Assembly: GCF_017876625.1 (NCBI RefSeq)
Contig: NZ_JAGIOH010000001.1
Span: 2,852,001 to 2,916,000, forward strand
Source: Streptomyces syringium
Lineage (GTDB): Bacteria; Actinomycetota; Actinomycetes; Streptomycetales; Streptomycetaceae
Direction of reading: 5' to 3'
DNA length: 64,000 nt
In this document: positions 8,325-16,819 of the stretch, piece by piece
Layout of the letters: each line of letters begins with the position of its first letter
Numbering within the stretch: the first letter of the stretch is position 1
The notes under the pieces: generated by a model
What the model saw: only the letters and a program-made list of their open reading frames with translations
Told to the model about the DNA's origin: nothing
The model's database searches: none
Program-made: the position numbers and the translations under genes

Positions 8325-8645
8325 ATGACATACAGGGTGGGTGTGTTCGTGATGGACACCCGGGAGAATCGGCTCATGCAGGTGATGGGGCACGTCGGAG
8401 ACCGCGTGCAGGTCAGAACGCCCGGCGGCGGCCTGGAGTGGGAAGTCCCCTCGGACGTCCTGCGGTTGGCGACGAGCGAGGAGCGGGCGGCGGCCCGTGC
8501 CGCGACGACGCGTCTCATGAACTGCGCCGAGTGCGCCGAACTCGAAACCGCCCGGCGACGGGCCATCGCGGACGGCGACGAGGAGAAGGCCGGCGACGCC
8601 CTCGTCGCCGTCCGTTCGCACCGACGCAGGGCACACGCGCTGTGA
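8325..8645 (+). CDS. Conserved small hypothetical protein
   Basis: 106 residues: an N-terminal beta-rich part (YRVGVFVMDTRENRLMQVMG, then WEVPSDVLRLA) resembling a short barrel, and a C-terminal charged helix with CAECAELETARR. I recall similar proteins beside DUF5753 and DUF397 genes in Streptomyces, but know no function. It is divergent from the regulator and overlaps the next gene by GTGA. Confidence 0.6.
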   Translation: MTYRVGVFVMDTRENRLMQVMGHVGDRVQVRTPGGGLEWEVPSDVLRLATSEERAAARAATTRLMNCAECAELETARRRAIADGDEEKAGDALVAVRSHRRRAHAL

Positions 8646-8926
8646 AGGGCCAGGGCAGCTGGTCCGGGGCCTGCGGGCACCGGTCGGGCTGGACACAGAC
8701 CCGTGGCGAGGCGCGCTGCAACGACTGCGGAACCAGACGGTTCACGGACTACGGCGCCCTGCGCCCGGCAGAGCTGGCGCCGACCACCACGCCACCCCCA
8801 CGCCGAGCCCGCAAAACGGACCGCGCGGCAGCCCGCCACGTGGCGCGCATCGTACGGCTCGGCATCCGCTGGGGGACGAGCGGCGTGGGCGCGCCCCGCT
8901 GGGCGGCACCCGCGTCAGCCGTCTGA
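8642..8926 (+). CDS. Small Cys-containing protein (DUF6255-like)
   Basis: 94 residues from a GTG overlapping the preceding stop (GTGA). The N-terminal half holds a possible metal site (CGHRSGWTQTRGEARCNDCG) followed by TRRFTDYGALRP; the rest is Arg/Ala-rich. This block matches what I remember as DUF6255, a family often annotated in natural-product clusters, although no biosynthetic genes are nearby. The function is unknown. Confidence 0.55.
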   Translation: MKGQGSWSGACGHRSGWTQTRGEARCNDCGTRRFTDYGALRPAELAPTTTPPPRRARKTDRAAARHVARIVRLGIRWGTSGVGAPRWAAPASAV

Positions 8927-9013
8927 TTGCGACGAACGCCGGTACCCAATGGCGGGCTACATGCCGGGCGCGGCGGGCGTAGCTTAAGTGACAGGAAGAA
9001 GGAGGCCACCACC

Positions 9014-9253
9014 GTGGACGCCACCCTCAAGACCGTCATCGGGGGCGAGCTCGTCGAGCTGCCCGGCACCATCGCGGCCATCCGCGCCACCATGGCAGCC
9101 GACCAGGCCGAGGAGTTCGACCGCGAGATCGAGCATGTCCCTGCGGCTGAGCTGCCTGCCGCTCTGGTCCGCTGGGCACTGGTCGGCACGGGCGCCGATG
9201 AAGAAGACGAACACCTCTTCGAGCGCCTTGCCCGCGGCGAGAACGGCGCTTGA
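9014..9253 (+). CDS. Acidic small hypothetical protein
   Basis: 79 residues from a GTG with AAGGAGG nine bases ahead. Predicted mostly helical (LPGTIAAIRATMAADQAEEF, then LPAALVRWAL) and acidic. The size and composition resemble antitoxins, but I see no intact toxin gene after it: the following 130 bases hold no convincing frame. It could be an orphan antitoxin-like gene; this is speculative. Confidence 0.5.
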   Translation: MDATLKTVIGGELVELPGTIAAIRATMAADQAEEFDREIEHVPAAELPAALVRWALVGTGADEEDEHLFERLARGENGA

Positions 9254-9385
9254 CCAGCGACCCGTGCGGCCATGGCTCCACCCCGGTCAAGGATGACTCC
9301 GATCGGCGCGAAGCAACCGTCGGGGGGTTGTCGTCCGCATCGTTTACGTCTGACGGAATGGGCACTGTCATCGCTCGGCGATCTG

Positions 9386-9859
9386 CTAACTCAAGTGCTG
9401 CTGGGCCCAACCGGAAACGCCGCTCAGCCGGGCGGCAGCCTTGACCGGGTCACCGGACCACGTGGGCTGGTCCACCTCGAAGTCATGGCCGGTCAGGCCG
9501 CTCTCTTCCTCGACGATGCGAGCGATGCGATAGGCCCGTTCCATCACCGCCAACGCCGCCGGACCCGAGTGGCGGTAAGCGACCTCTATGTTGGCCGTGT
9601 CCCCGCAGTAGTCGAACTGCACGCGTCCCGGCGGACCAACCGTTTCAAGGGTCAGGCTGTACAGGTACTCCTCGGACTCGACGGACCCGACCTCCCGCGA
9701 GACCCGCTCCAGGATGCGACCCCACTCGGCCCGTTGTGCGTCGGTGAGCCGGAGCAGGGGCAGGTCGGCATCGGGGTCGAAGTCGGCGTTGAGACGGTCG
9801 AGCGTCTCCTGAAGCGTCAGGCCCGGCCGTACGCGCACGAGCGTGATGTCGTAGGTCAC
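9386..9859 (-). CDS. Hypothetical protein, MTYDI... family
   Basis: 157 residues beginning MTYDITLVRVRPGLTLQETL, with a beta-rich middle (VQFDYCGDTANIEVAYRHSG) and a C-terminal helix then LTGHDFEVDQPTW. I remember similar 120-160 residue proteins as scattered singletons in Streptomyces without assigned function. There is no signal peptide or membrane segment. It stands alone, downstream of a strong hairpin that ends the next operon. Confidence 0.6.
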   Translation of the reverse strand: MTYDITLVRVRPGLTLQETLDRLNADFDPDADLPLLRLTDAQRAEWGRILERVSREVGSVESEEYLYSLTLETVGPPGRVQFDYCGDTANIEVAYRHSGPAALAVMERAYRIARIVEEESGLTGHDFEVDQPTWSGDPVKAAARLSGVSGWAQQHLS

Positions 9860-9900
9860 CGGGTGAATCTACGAAATTCCCGGTTCCACGGCGACAGCAC

Positions 9901-9928
9901 GTGTCCCCCTTCCGCAGAAGGGGGACAC
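9901..9928. terminator. Perfect 11-bp stem-loop
   Basis: GTGTCCCCCTT (9901-9911) and AAGGGGGACAC (9918-9928) flank a six-base loop. It sits 17 nt after the stop of the leftward glycine-rich protein gene, so it most likely terminates that operon. Confidence 0.75.
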
Positions 9929-9944
9929 GATGCCGCTGCGTCCC

Positions 9945-11579
9945 TCAAATGACGTCGACGGTCGTGGACGGCGAGGTCCGGCCGCCGACGGAGAACTCCA
10001 CGCTGGTGGGGCCGACGGGCGTGGTGTCGGCCGCGCTCACGCAGACCCACATCACGGACTGTGAACCGACGTTGGCGACTTCGAGGTCGACGTCGGAGAA
10101 GGTCAGAGACTGTCCGTCGGCGGAGATGCTTCCCGCGTACACCGTGGTGTTTCCGCCGGCCTTCCAGACGGTCAATTGGTGATCGGGGCTGGTCGGCGTA
10201 CCGAATCGCATGTCGGCGCCGGCCGGCAGAGTCACGATGACGGTTTGCGGCGGGATGCCCTGCGTCCCGTTATTGCGCACCTCCACGCCCGGGTAGACGG
10301 GATCCCCTCCCCGTTCCGCGGTCACAGGGTCGCCGCCCGGCGACACGGTGAAGCCCGGCATGACGACGATCGTTGTGGAGGGGGAGGTCTTTCCTCCCAC
10401 GGTGAAGGTCAGGCCGGTGGCTCCGAGCGGGGCGTCGTGGCCGGCGCTCACGGCGACCCACAGCACCGTTGTCCCGGGCAGTGCCAGGTCCACGTCCGAG
10501 AAGACGAGCGTCGTGCCGTCCGCCGAGAGGACTCCCGTGTATGTGGTGGTCTGGCCGCTGGTGTTCTGGACGGTCAGCTGGTGGTCGGGAAGCGTCTGCG
10601 TGCCGAAGCGCAGGTCCCGGCCGGTGGGCAGGGCCACGGACACGGATACCGGGTCGAACGCCACGTCGGCTTCGACGTGGACTCCTGGGTACCCGACCGG
10701 TCCGCCCTGGACCAGCTCCACATCCGGCGGTCCGCCCGGCGCCACGGTGAAATCCGCCCACTGAAGCACTACTTGCCCCGGCCTGCCCGCGTCACCGACC
10801 GGGGACTGGTACAAGGGGTCGGTCCTGCCCGCAGCATTCGTCCCCGAGCCCGCAACCGTCACACCACCCGACACCCCAGGCCCCGACGCGAAGCCAGAGC
10901 CACCCGCGCCGCCGGATACGTAAGAGCCCTGGGCTCCGCCAACGCCGCCGCCACCGCCACCACCCGCGTATCCGGCCCCACCACCGTGGTAGTCGCCTGC
11001 CAGGGCGTTGCCACCGCCTCCGCCCATGCCCGGCAGCGGAATCAACCCGCCGCCGTCACCCCCGTTCTGGCCCAGGTCGCCCCCCTTGCCCGCAACGGGC
11101 CCAGGGCGGCAGATCACCCCGGCCCCGCCTGTCCGCCCTACGGCACCGCGTGCCGGGCTCCCGCTGAACGACCCGGAGGCCCGGCCCGTCCCGTCGCCCC
11201 CGCGCTGACCGCCACCCGCACCACCGGCGAGCCTCCCAGCCGCATCACTCGCGCCTCCGCCGCCGGCGATGAGGAGGGGGCCCGTCCCGGTGCGGTAGAG
11301 ACCGCTCATCCCCCCGCCCTGCTTGGCCCCACCGCCGAACCCCGGCGTGGTTCCCACCACTACCCGGAGCACCTCGCCCGGCGTCACCGAAACGACCCCC
11401 GAGGAAAACCCGCCGCCACCGCCCAGAGGGCCGCCACCACCGCTGCCCCAGACGCGGGCATCAAGTGAGGTCACTCCGTCGGGAACACGGAAATCCTGAA
11501 CCCCGCCAGTGACGTCGAACCGCACACAGCGGTTGTATCCCGGCGTGGAGGTGCACATACTCTGCGTCGTCTGGGTCAT
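9945..11579 (-). CDS. Glycine-rich domain protein with two ~130-residue repeat domains
   Basis: 544 residues. Residues 20-45 (FDVTGGVQDFRVPDGVTSLD then WGSGGGG) and the Gly-rich region to about 275 resemble the Gly_rich_2 fold, in which a short beta hairpin precedes long glycine loops. Residues 277-408 and 410-544 are two copies of a beta-rich domain with conserved blocks (VAPGGPPDV, GYPGV, PDHQLTV, LSADG, WVAVSA, FTVGG). Three more copies lie in the gene at 13879. There is no signal peptide or membrane helix, so location is unclear. The ATG overlaps the GT4 stop (ATGA), implying coupled synthesis. I do not recognise the repeat domain. Confidence 0.8.
   Translation of the reverse strand: MTQTTQSMCTSTPGYNRCVRFDVTGGVQDFRVPDGVTSLDARVWGSGGGGPLGGGGGFSSGVVSVTPGEVLRVVVGTTPGFGGGAKQGGGMSGLYRTGTGPLLIAGGGGASDAAGRLAGGAGGGQRGGDGTGRASGSFSGSPARGAVGRTGGAGVICRPGPVAGKGGDLGQNGGDGGGLIPLPGMGGGGGNALAGDYHGGGAGYAGGGGGGGVGGAQGSYVSGGAGGSGFASGPGVSGGVTVAGSGTNAAGRTDPLYQSPVGDAGRPGQVVLQWADFTVAPGGPPDVELVQGGPVGYPGVHVEADVAFDPVSVSVALPTGRDLRFGTQTLPDHQLTVQNTSGQTTTYTGVLSADGTTLVFSDVDLALPGTTVLWVAVSAGHDAPLGATGLTFTVGGKTSPSTTIVVMPGFTVSPGGDPVTAERGGDPVYPGVEVRNNGTQGIPPQTVIVTLPAGADMRFGTPTSPDHQLTVWKAGGNTTVYAGSISADGQSLTFSDVDLEVANVGSQSVMWVCVSAADTTPVGPTSVEFSVGGRTSPSTTVDVI
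9948..10751 (-). repeat. Two tandem ~130-residue domain repeats (coding)
   Basis: Repeat 1 spans about 10751-10356 and repeat 2 about 10352-9948. Each shows the order PGG-P(D/V), GG.P.YPGV, LP....(L/M)RFGT, PDHQLTV, (T/A)G..SADG, SDVDL, (L/M)WV.VSA, F(T/S)VGG.TSPSTT. Both are homologous to the repeats at 14152-15387. Confidence 0.85.
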
Positions 11580-12718
11580 GGCGTACCTTCCTTCCGTTGC
11601 AGATCGACAGTCATCTCACCGGCATCGACGAGCGTGCCGATGTCGCGCCTGCGGGAGCCGTTCCGCGTGCGCGTCGTGGTCGTCAGCGATTCGACGGCGT
11701 CGCACCAGATATCGAGGTCGGGAGCCGAACTCAGCTCGCCGGACCGGGCTTTGGCCCGACGGGAGGCACGGGCCCAGTTATCCGGGTCCCGCAGGGACGT
11801 CAGAGCGTGGATCCAGGCGTTGAGGTCGTCGCGGTAGGCGAAGATGCCGGCTTCCCCCAGGGACTCGACCAGCCCGGGGGTGGGATGGGCGATCACCGGG
11901 ATGCCCGAGGCGAACGCCTCCACCGCCACCCGTCCCCAGGACTCGTACAGACTCGGCATGAGCATCACGCGCGCCCGGCTGTAGACGTGCTCACGCATGA
12001 GCTGTCCGGGCACGCCGTCGAGGACCTCGCAGTTGGGCAGCCGCGGCGGTGGCATGATCTGCTGTCCGTAGGCGCCGCGGACACCGAGGAACTCCCATTC
12101 CGGTGTCCAGGCGGCGATCTGCCAGAAGAGCTCGCCGCCCTTGTCGGGGTTGAGGTTGACGAGAGTCGCGCAATCGCCGGGCTCGGTTCGGTATTCCTCC
12201 GCGATCACCGGCGGCCGGACGACGATGCTGTTCCTGGGCAGGAATTCCCGTGGGTAACGGGCGTAGAAGATCTCGCCTTCCCGCCGGATCCACTCGCTGT
12301 TGTACACGACGAGATCGGCGCCCGCCGCATTGTGGAAGCTGGAAGTGAAGTCGTCGTGACAGATCACGGCCACGGGTATCCGACGGTCTCTGGCGAGCCC
12401 CGCCACGAGGGGGACGTTCTCGAAATGCGACAGCAGCACGTCCGCCCGATGAGCGTGTGCGGCGAAGTCGGTGCCCTCCTGGTACGGGACGACCCGCACC
12501 CCGTCGATCTCGTAGCTCTTCCGAATACTCCCCGGGTGCGAGAGCCAGACCGTCACATGGTGGCCGCGTTCGGCCAGCGGTCGCAGCATCGAGTGGAGCA
12601 TCCACTCCGAGCCCGCGTTGTGGGCCGGCGGGTATCCGTACACCCGGGCCATGAGGGACATGCGGCGTGCTGTGGGAGTCGCGACCAGTCTGGGCAGGTG
12701 GGGTGCCATCGTGTCCAC
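11576..12718 (-). CDS. GT4-family glycosyltransferase
   Basis: 380 residues in the GT-B fold. The N-terminal half begins YGYPPAHNAGSEWMLHSML (typical of retaining GT4 enzymes) and contains HVTVWLS and VICHDDF. The C-terminal donor-binding half has LNPDKGGELFWQIA, MLMPSLYESWGRVAVEAFAS (ESWG...EA with the catalytic Glu region) and GIPVIAHPTPGL. The GTG at 12718 has GGAGGG 11 bases ahead; an ATG at 12709 is the alternative. It is soluble. Its stop overlaps the start of the glycine-rich gene, so the two are coupled; glycosylation of that protein or of a cell-surface polymer is plausible but unproven. Confidence 0.85.
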   Translation of the reverse strand: MDTMAPHLPRLVATPTARRMSLMARVYGYPPAHNAGSEWMLHSMLRPLAERGHHVTVWLSHPGSIRKSYEIDGVRVVPYQEGTDFAAHAHRADVLLSHFENVPLVAGLARDRRIPVAVICHDDFTSSFHNAAGADLVVYNSEWIRREGEIFYARYPREFLPRNSIVVRPPVIAEEYRTEPGDCATLVNLNPDKGGELFWQIAAWTPEWEFLGVRGAYGQQIMPPPRLPNCEVLDGVPGQLMREHVYSRARVMLMPSLYESWGRVAVEAFASGIPVIAHPTPGLVESLGEAGIFAYRDDLNAWIHALTSLRDPDNWARASRRAKARSGELSSAPDLDIWCDAVESLTTTTRTRNGSRRRDIGTLVDAGEMTVDLQRKEGTP

Positions 12719-13351
12719 GGGTGTGAATTCCCTCCAAACAGTGTTACGGGAATGCGGATGGCCTGGGCGAGGGGTGCGCGAAGGCAAAGCTTCGCCCGGT
12801 GTACGAGGCAGGTGGGCAGGGTGGGATTGGCGAGTCCATCGTCCGCCCTCAGGGCAGCCCGATAGATACCGACAAGCAGAGTTTGCGCAGGGGATATCAG
12901 AGACTTTGCTGGCCGCCGCACGGTTCTGTCCAGTAAACGTTTTGCGCCGCCGGGCACTGCTGCGGCCGGCCGCCGACACCCCGTGCCCACCTCACTACAG
13001 AGGCGCGCTGAGCGAGGTGGGAGAGAAGTGTCTACGAAGCCGGTTTCCCTCGCCGCTACTCATGGACGATGACGGCTCAAACCTGACGGGCCGGGGCGGC
13101 GGCGACGCAGCACCAGTTCACCCATAAGGGTGATCCCGGAACCCCGACATAGGTACTGGAATTCGAAGTCGCAACCGCGTCCGATATCCGCATGCATCAG
13201 CGAACAAGCATCGTCACCCAATCGGCTTTCGGACAATCGCAGTTGGTCACGCATGAGCCCATCAATGGCCGGGGCAGCCATTTTGATAGCAACACTCAGT
13301 GACGAACCGATCACTAATGGTCGTCACCCCTGAGGAGAAGGGACGACATAC
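12719..13351. promoter_or_regulatory. 633-bp divergent control region without a convincing gene
   Basis: It separates the leftward GT4 operon from the rightward 13352 gene. It holds TCACCC-ATAA-GGGTGA, a perfect 6-bp inverted repeat at 13118-13133, and CCACCTC/GAGGTGG flanking about 20 bases near 12987-13022. Both are candidate operators or leader structures. A short leftward open frame at 13060-13314 has a weak start and no recognisable protein, so it is not called. Confidence 0.4.
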
Positions 13352-13822
13352 GTGAGCACGCCTGCCCCGAACAAGTCCTTCCGTATCGCCAAACCCGCAG
13401 ACGTCACCTACGCGGTATGGGACACCACGCGCTTCGAGACCACCAGCGATGCATGGGTCGCCGTACCCGGAGCCGAGATCGATCTCAAACTCGGCCAGGG
13501 GCGTCCTTCGCTGGGCGCCGTGTTCGTGGCCACGTTCAGCGCGGAAACGCTCTGCTCGGCCCCGAACAACAACGAGCTCTTGAAGGCGACAGTCTTCTTC
13601 GGCGACCAGCAAGCCGAACCCCTCAGCGACAACCACCGCTATGCGACCGCCCGGGGCAACGTCGAGTGGTCCAGCCACACCTTGATCCGCACGGCACGCT
13701 TCGAACCCGAACTCGCCCTACGGGATGTGACCGCGCGGGTGAAGCTGAAGCTCGGCAAAAACCCCGACGGCTACGGCGGCGTACAGAACTGGGTGCTGAA
13801 AATCGACCGGTTCAACCTCTGA
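13352..13822 (+). CDS. Hypothetical beta-rich protein beside the repeat-domain gene
   Basis: 156 residues from a GTG preceded by AGGAGAAGGG. No signal peptide or membrane helix. Alternating hydrophobic segments (VTYAVWDTTRF, AVFVATFSAE, ALRDVTARVKLKLG) and a final WVLKIDRFNL suggest a beta sandwich. I recognise no family. The crystallin-like repeat protein starts 56 nt downstream on the same strand, so the two are probably co-expressed. Confidence 0.7.
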   Translation: MSTPAPNKSFRIAKPADVTYAVWDTTRFETTSDAWVAVPGAEIDLKLGQGRPSLGAVFVATFSAETLCSAPNNNELLKATVFFGDQQAEPLSDNHRYATARGNVEWSSHTLIRTARFEPELALRDVTARVKLKLGKNPDGYGGVQNWVLKIDRFNL

Positions 13823-13878
13823 CCCGAGCCACCGCGCACCACCGCCCACCGGCAAGGCAGCACCGAGAGGGGGGAAGA

Positions 13879-15402
13879 ATGAACGACGACCAGGTCACGT
13901 TCCACACGGGCCTCAACTACACGGGTGACACCCACACTTACGGAATCGGTGACAAAGTCAGGTTCGCCGAGGAAGACCCGCTCAACGACACATTCCTGTC
14001 CGTTGAGGTCGGCCGAAGGGCCAGGATCCTCGCATGGCAGCACGGCAGCCAGAGGGGAAATTACCGGGAATGGGAAGCCGACCAGCCGGACATCAGTGAC
14101 ATCGGCGGCCTGACGAGGTTCAAGGTCACCGACAACAGCGTCCCGCCGGAACGGTTCGAGGTGGCACCCGGCGGGCCGCCCGACGTGCTGCTGGTCCCTG
14201 GCGGCATCACCGGCTTCCCGGGCGTGGTCGTGACGAACACCGGCGCGACACCGGTCGGCAGCAGGACCGTCACCGCGGAACTGCCCGCCGACAAGGGCCT
14301 CCAGTGGGGTGTCGCGGGGCAGCCGGACCATCAACTGACGGTGCTGGACGGCGGGGTGTATCCGGGGACGCTCTCGTCCGACGGGCGGACTCTGTTCTTC
14401 GACGGCGTCGCCCTGGATATTCCGCCGGGCGGCAAGAGGGTGATGTGGGTCGCCGTCAGCGCCATCCCCGAGGCGCTCTCCACACACACCGCCCTGCGCT
14501 TCACGGTCGGCGAGCGTTCCTCCGACTCCACTCCCGTGGTCATCAGCAGGTCGGCCTTTTCGGTCGAGCCCGGCGGGCCGCCGGACGTCATCCTGGAGCA
14601 GGGCGGAGCCGTCGGCTACCCCGGCGTGAAACTGACCGGCGGCACGAACGACCCGATCGCCCCGCAGACCATCACCGCCACCCTCCCCTCGGACACCCGG
14701 CTGGTGTGGGGGCAGCCCGGCCATCCGGACAACCAGCTGACCGTTCTGGACGCCCACGGCGCGACCACCGTCCACACCGGGCAGTTCTCGGAGGACGGAC
14801 AGACCCTCACCTTCACCGGTGTCGACCCCGGCCTCTCCGGCACCGGGTCGCACTCCGTCATGTGGGTGGACGTCAGCGCGGCCGAGGACGCCGAGCCGAC
14901 GCGCACCGCCCTGTCGTTCTCCGTCGGCGAGAAGGACTCCGCCTCCACGCCCGTGACCGTCGTGGTCCCGGCAGGGTTCGAGGTGGAGCCGGGCGGGCCG
15001 CCGGATGTCACCCTCAAGCAGGGCGGCCCGCCGGGTTACCCGGGCGTAAAGGTACGCAACACGGGCACTTCCGCCCTGCTCACCGACGCGAAGGTCACCG
15101 CCGCCCTGCCGGCCGAGCACGGGTTGTCCTTCGTCGCCGAAGGCGGACCCGACCACCTGCTGACCGTGTGGTGCCCGGACGTCGGCGAGACCCGTTACCC
15201 CGGGCACCTCTCGGACGACCGGCAGTCGCTCACCGTCGACAGGGCCCGCCTGAACGTCCCCGTCGGCGGATCGGCCCTGATGTGGGTGGCCGTCGAGGCG
15301 TCCGAAGACGCTCCCACCGGCACCACGGCCCTCACCTTCACCGTCGGCGACGAGGAATCGCCCTCCAATCCCGTCCACGTCACCCCGGCTTCCGCGGGAT
15401 GA
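13879..15402 (+). CDS. Beta/gamma-crystallin-like protein with three ~130-residue repeat domains
   Basis: 507 residues. Residues 4-84 look like a beta/gamma-crystallin unit: VTFHTGLNYTGDTHTYGIGD, then PLNDTFLSVEV (ND..LS resembles the calcium-binding N/D-N/D-x-x-S/T-S motif) and a second Greek-key-like half ending GGLTRFKV. Residues 92-223, 226-363 and 366-503 are three copies of the same domain found twice in the 9945 gene (PGGPPDV, GGP.GYPGV, PDHQLTV, MWVAVSA, FTVG). The ATG follows GAGAGGGGGGAAGA. No signal peptide, Cys pairs or membrane segments. The role is unknown; calcium-responsive assembly or glycan binding is a guess. Confidence 0.8.
   Translation: MNDDQVTFHTGLNYTGDTHTYGIGDKVRFAEEDPLNDTFLSVEVGRRARILAWQHGSQRGNYREWEADQPDISDIGGLTRFKVTDNSVPPERFEVAPGGPPDVLLVPGGITGFPGVVVTNTGATPVGSRTVTAELPADKGLQWGVAGQPDHQLTVLDGGVYPGTLSSDGRTLFFDGVALDIPPGGKRVMWVAVSAIPEALSTHTALRFTVGERSSDSTPVVISRSAFSVEPGGPPDVILEQGGAVGYPGVKLTGGTNDPIAPQTITATLPSDTRLVWGQPGHPDNQLTVLDAHGATTVHTGQFSEDGQTLTFTGVDPGLSGTGSHSVMWVDVSAAEDAEPTRTALSFSVGEKDSASTPVTVVVPAGFEVEPGGPPDVTLKQGGPPGYPGVKVRNTGTSALLTDAKVTAALPAEHGLSFVAEGGPDHLLTVWCPDVGETRYPGHLSDDRQSLTVDRARLNVPVGGSALMWVAVEASEDAPTGTTALTFTVGDEESPSNPVHVTPASAG
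14152..15387 (+). repeat. Three tandem ~130-residue domain repeats (coding)
   Basis: Copies at about 14152-14547, 14554-14967 and 14974-15387. Each opens with F.V.PGGPPDV and closes with FTVG..(S/D)S...PV. They share blocks and spacing with the two copies in the divergent gene, indicating duplication within the locus or descent from a common modular family. Confidence 0.85.
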
Positions 15403-15439
15403 ACCGGTGCCGCCCCCGCCCGCCACCGGTCGGGGGCGC

Positions 15440-16585
15440 TCAGGTGGAGACTTCGCGCGCCAGGACGTCGGTGATCAGGGGGCCGCAGCCCGGCTGGCTG
15501 TTCGGGGAGAAGCGCAGTGTGGTGAACGTGGCCGTGGGAGTGAAGTCGTAGGTGAGCGTGCGCCAGCTTCCGTCAGCGGTCATCGTGGCCGGAGGGTGGC
15601 CGTCGGCCTCGATGGTGAAGGTGTGGTCGGATCCGGCGTTCGGGTCACACGCGTAGGCCGGGCCAAGGGAGTTGGACTTGGTCCGGAAGGTGACGCGCAC
15701 CGGCACCTGAGGGGTGGTCGCCAGCCGGGTGGAGATGCCTTTGTACATGGGCGGAGCGGTGAACATGCCCACCGCGTTGGAGCCGTTGCCGCTGCCGGCC
15801 AGTTCGGCCGCGTAGGCGTTGACGCCTTCGTTGTCCCAGCCGGGGAAGTATCCGCGGTCCCACCCCCGGTCGGCCTGGTGGGCGGCGGACAAGCGGGTGG
15901 TCTGGAAGTGGGGGTTGCGGGTGAGGATCGGGCCGCCTTCGGGGGCGGGGAGCAGCGGGTGCAAGGCGTCCCGCCAGACCTTGCTCATCTTCGCGTACCC
16001 CTGGAGGTTGGGGTGGACGTTGTCCGACAGGTCGTCGTCCTGCCCGGACTCCGAGGCGGTCAGGGCCGGGGCCATGTCGACGAAGTGGACCCCCCGGTCG
16101 GCCCGCTCCTCCGCGATCTTCCTGACATGCTGGTTGTACTCGTCGATGTGCTTCTGGAAGGGAGCGAACCGGGAGGGGATGATCGAGGCCAGCAGGATGT
16201 GCGCCGCCGGACAGGCCTGCTGGATGGCGTCCAGCAGGTCGCGCAGGTAGCCGGGGGCGAGGGTGGCGTTGTCGTCGTACATGTTGTTGGTGCCGATGTG
16301 CAGCAGCACCCAGTCCGGAGCGGCGGCGGAGACCCACGCCGGGACCACGGCGGTGAGGCCCTGAATGGTGATACCGGACGCCCCCGCGTGGTCGGGGTCG
16401 CCCTCCGGCTGAAAGACGTCATTGCGGGGACCGACGAAGTCGATGTCGTGACCGAGCCGGTGCAGCTCGTTGAACAGCTCCTCCCGGTAGCCGGCCCACG
16501 TGGCGCTTCCCCAGCCCTCGGTGATCGAGTCTCCGAGCGGCATGATGCGCACCGGCCGCGTCGGTGTGTCCTCGCCTGATCCCAT
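15440..16585 (-). CDS. SGNH/GDSL-type hydrolase with C-terminal beta domain
   Basis: 381 residues. Block I is GDSITEG with nucleophile Ser20; block III is GTNN; block V is DNVHP (Asp/His of the triad). Residues after about 250 form a beta-sandwich-like region (HTFTIEADGHPPATM, SWRTLTYDF) that may bind carbohydrate. The ATG has AGGAG eight bases ahead. Unlike most Streptomyces SGNH esterases it has no signal peptide. It converges on the crystallin-like repeat gene, ending 37 nt from it. The substrate is unknown; deacylation of a glycan is a common role in the family. Confidence 0.85.
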   Translation of the reverse strand: MGSGEDTPTRPVRIMPLGDSITEGWGSATWAGYREELFNELHRLGHDIDFVGPRNDVFQPEGDPDHAGASGITIQGLTAVVPAWVSAAAPDWVLLHIGTNNMYDDNATLAPGYLRDLLDAIQQACPAAHILLASIIPSRFAPFQKHIDEYNQHVRKIAEERADRGVHFVDMAPALTASESGQDDDLSDNVHPNLQGYAKMSKVWRDALHPLLPAPEGGPILTRNPHFQTTRLSAAHQADRGWDRGYFPGWDNEGVNAYAAELAGSGNGSNAVGMFTAPPMYKGISTRLATTPQVPVRVTFRTKSNSLGPAYACDPNAGSDHTFTIEADGHPPATMTADGSWRTLTYDFTPTATFTTLRFSPNSQPGCGPLITDVLAREVST

Positions 16586-16631
16586 GCCTCATCTCCTCTT
16601 CGATCGGTGGGCTCCGGGCTCCCCATGGGTT

Positions 16632-16669
16632 CCCCCCGGCGTTCCGGCCGAACGCCGCCATTCGGGGGG
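16632..16669. promoter_or_regulatory. GC-rich nested hairpin upstream of the SGNH gene
   Basis: GGCGTTC-CGGCC-GAACGCC lies inside a C6...G6 outer pairing. It occupies the spacer between the divergent SGNH and DUF4258-like genes; it could be an operator or leader structure. No direct evidence of function. Confidence 0.3.
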
Positions 16670-16819
16670 TGACGACATACACGCGCCCGCACGACGCGAG
16701 CGGGTGGTACCGGCGACAACCACTGTTGATCGCCTGTGAACCGGACGTAGACCGACACCTGGCACCTTTTCCCCAGCGGCCGACAAGCCGCGCAAACAGC
16801 ACCGGAAAAGGGAAACACC

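Noticed and set aside
8642..8926. Natural-product gene cluster suggested by the DUF6255-like protein
   Set aside because: No synthase, tailoring or transport genes of a cluster nearby; the family name alone is not evidence.
9254..9385. Toxin gene expected after the antitoxin-sized 9014 gene
   Set aside because: No frame of adequate length or pattern; at most a decayed remnant, which cannot be supported.
13060..13314. Leftward 84-codon open frame in the GT4/13352 spacer
   Set aside because: No ribosome binding site, no recognisable protein pattern, and composition like the surrounding non-coding DNA.
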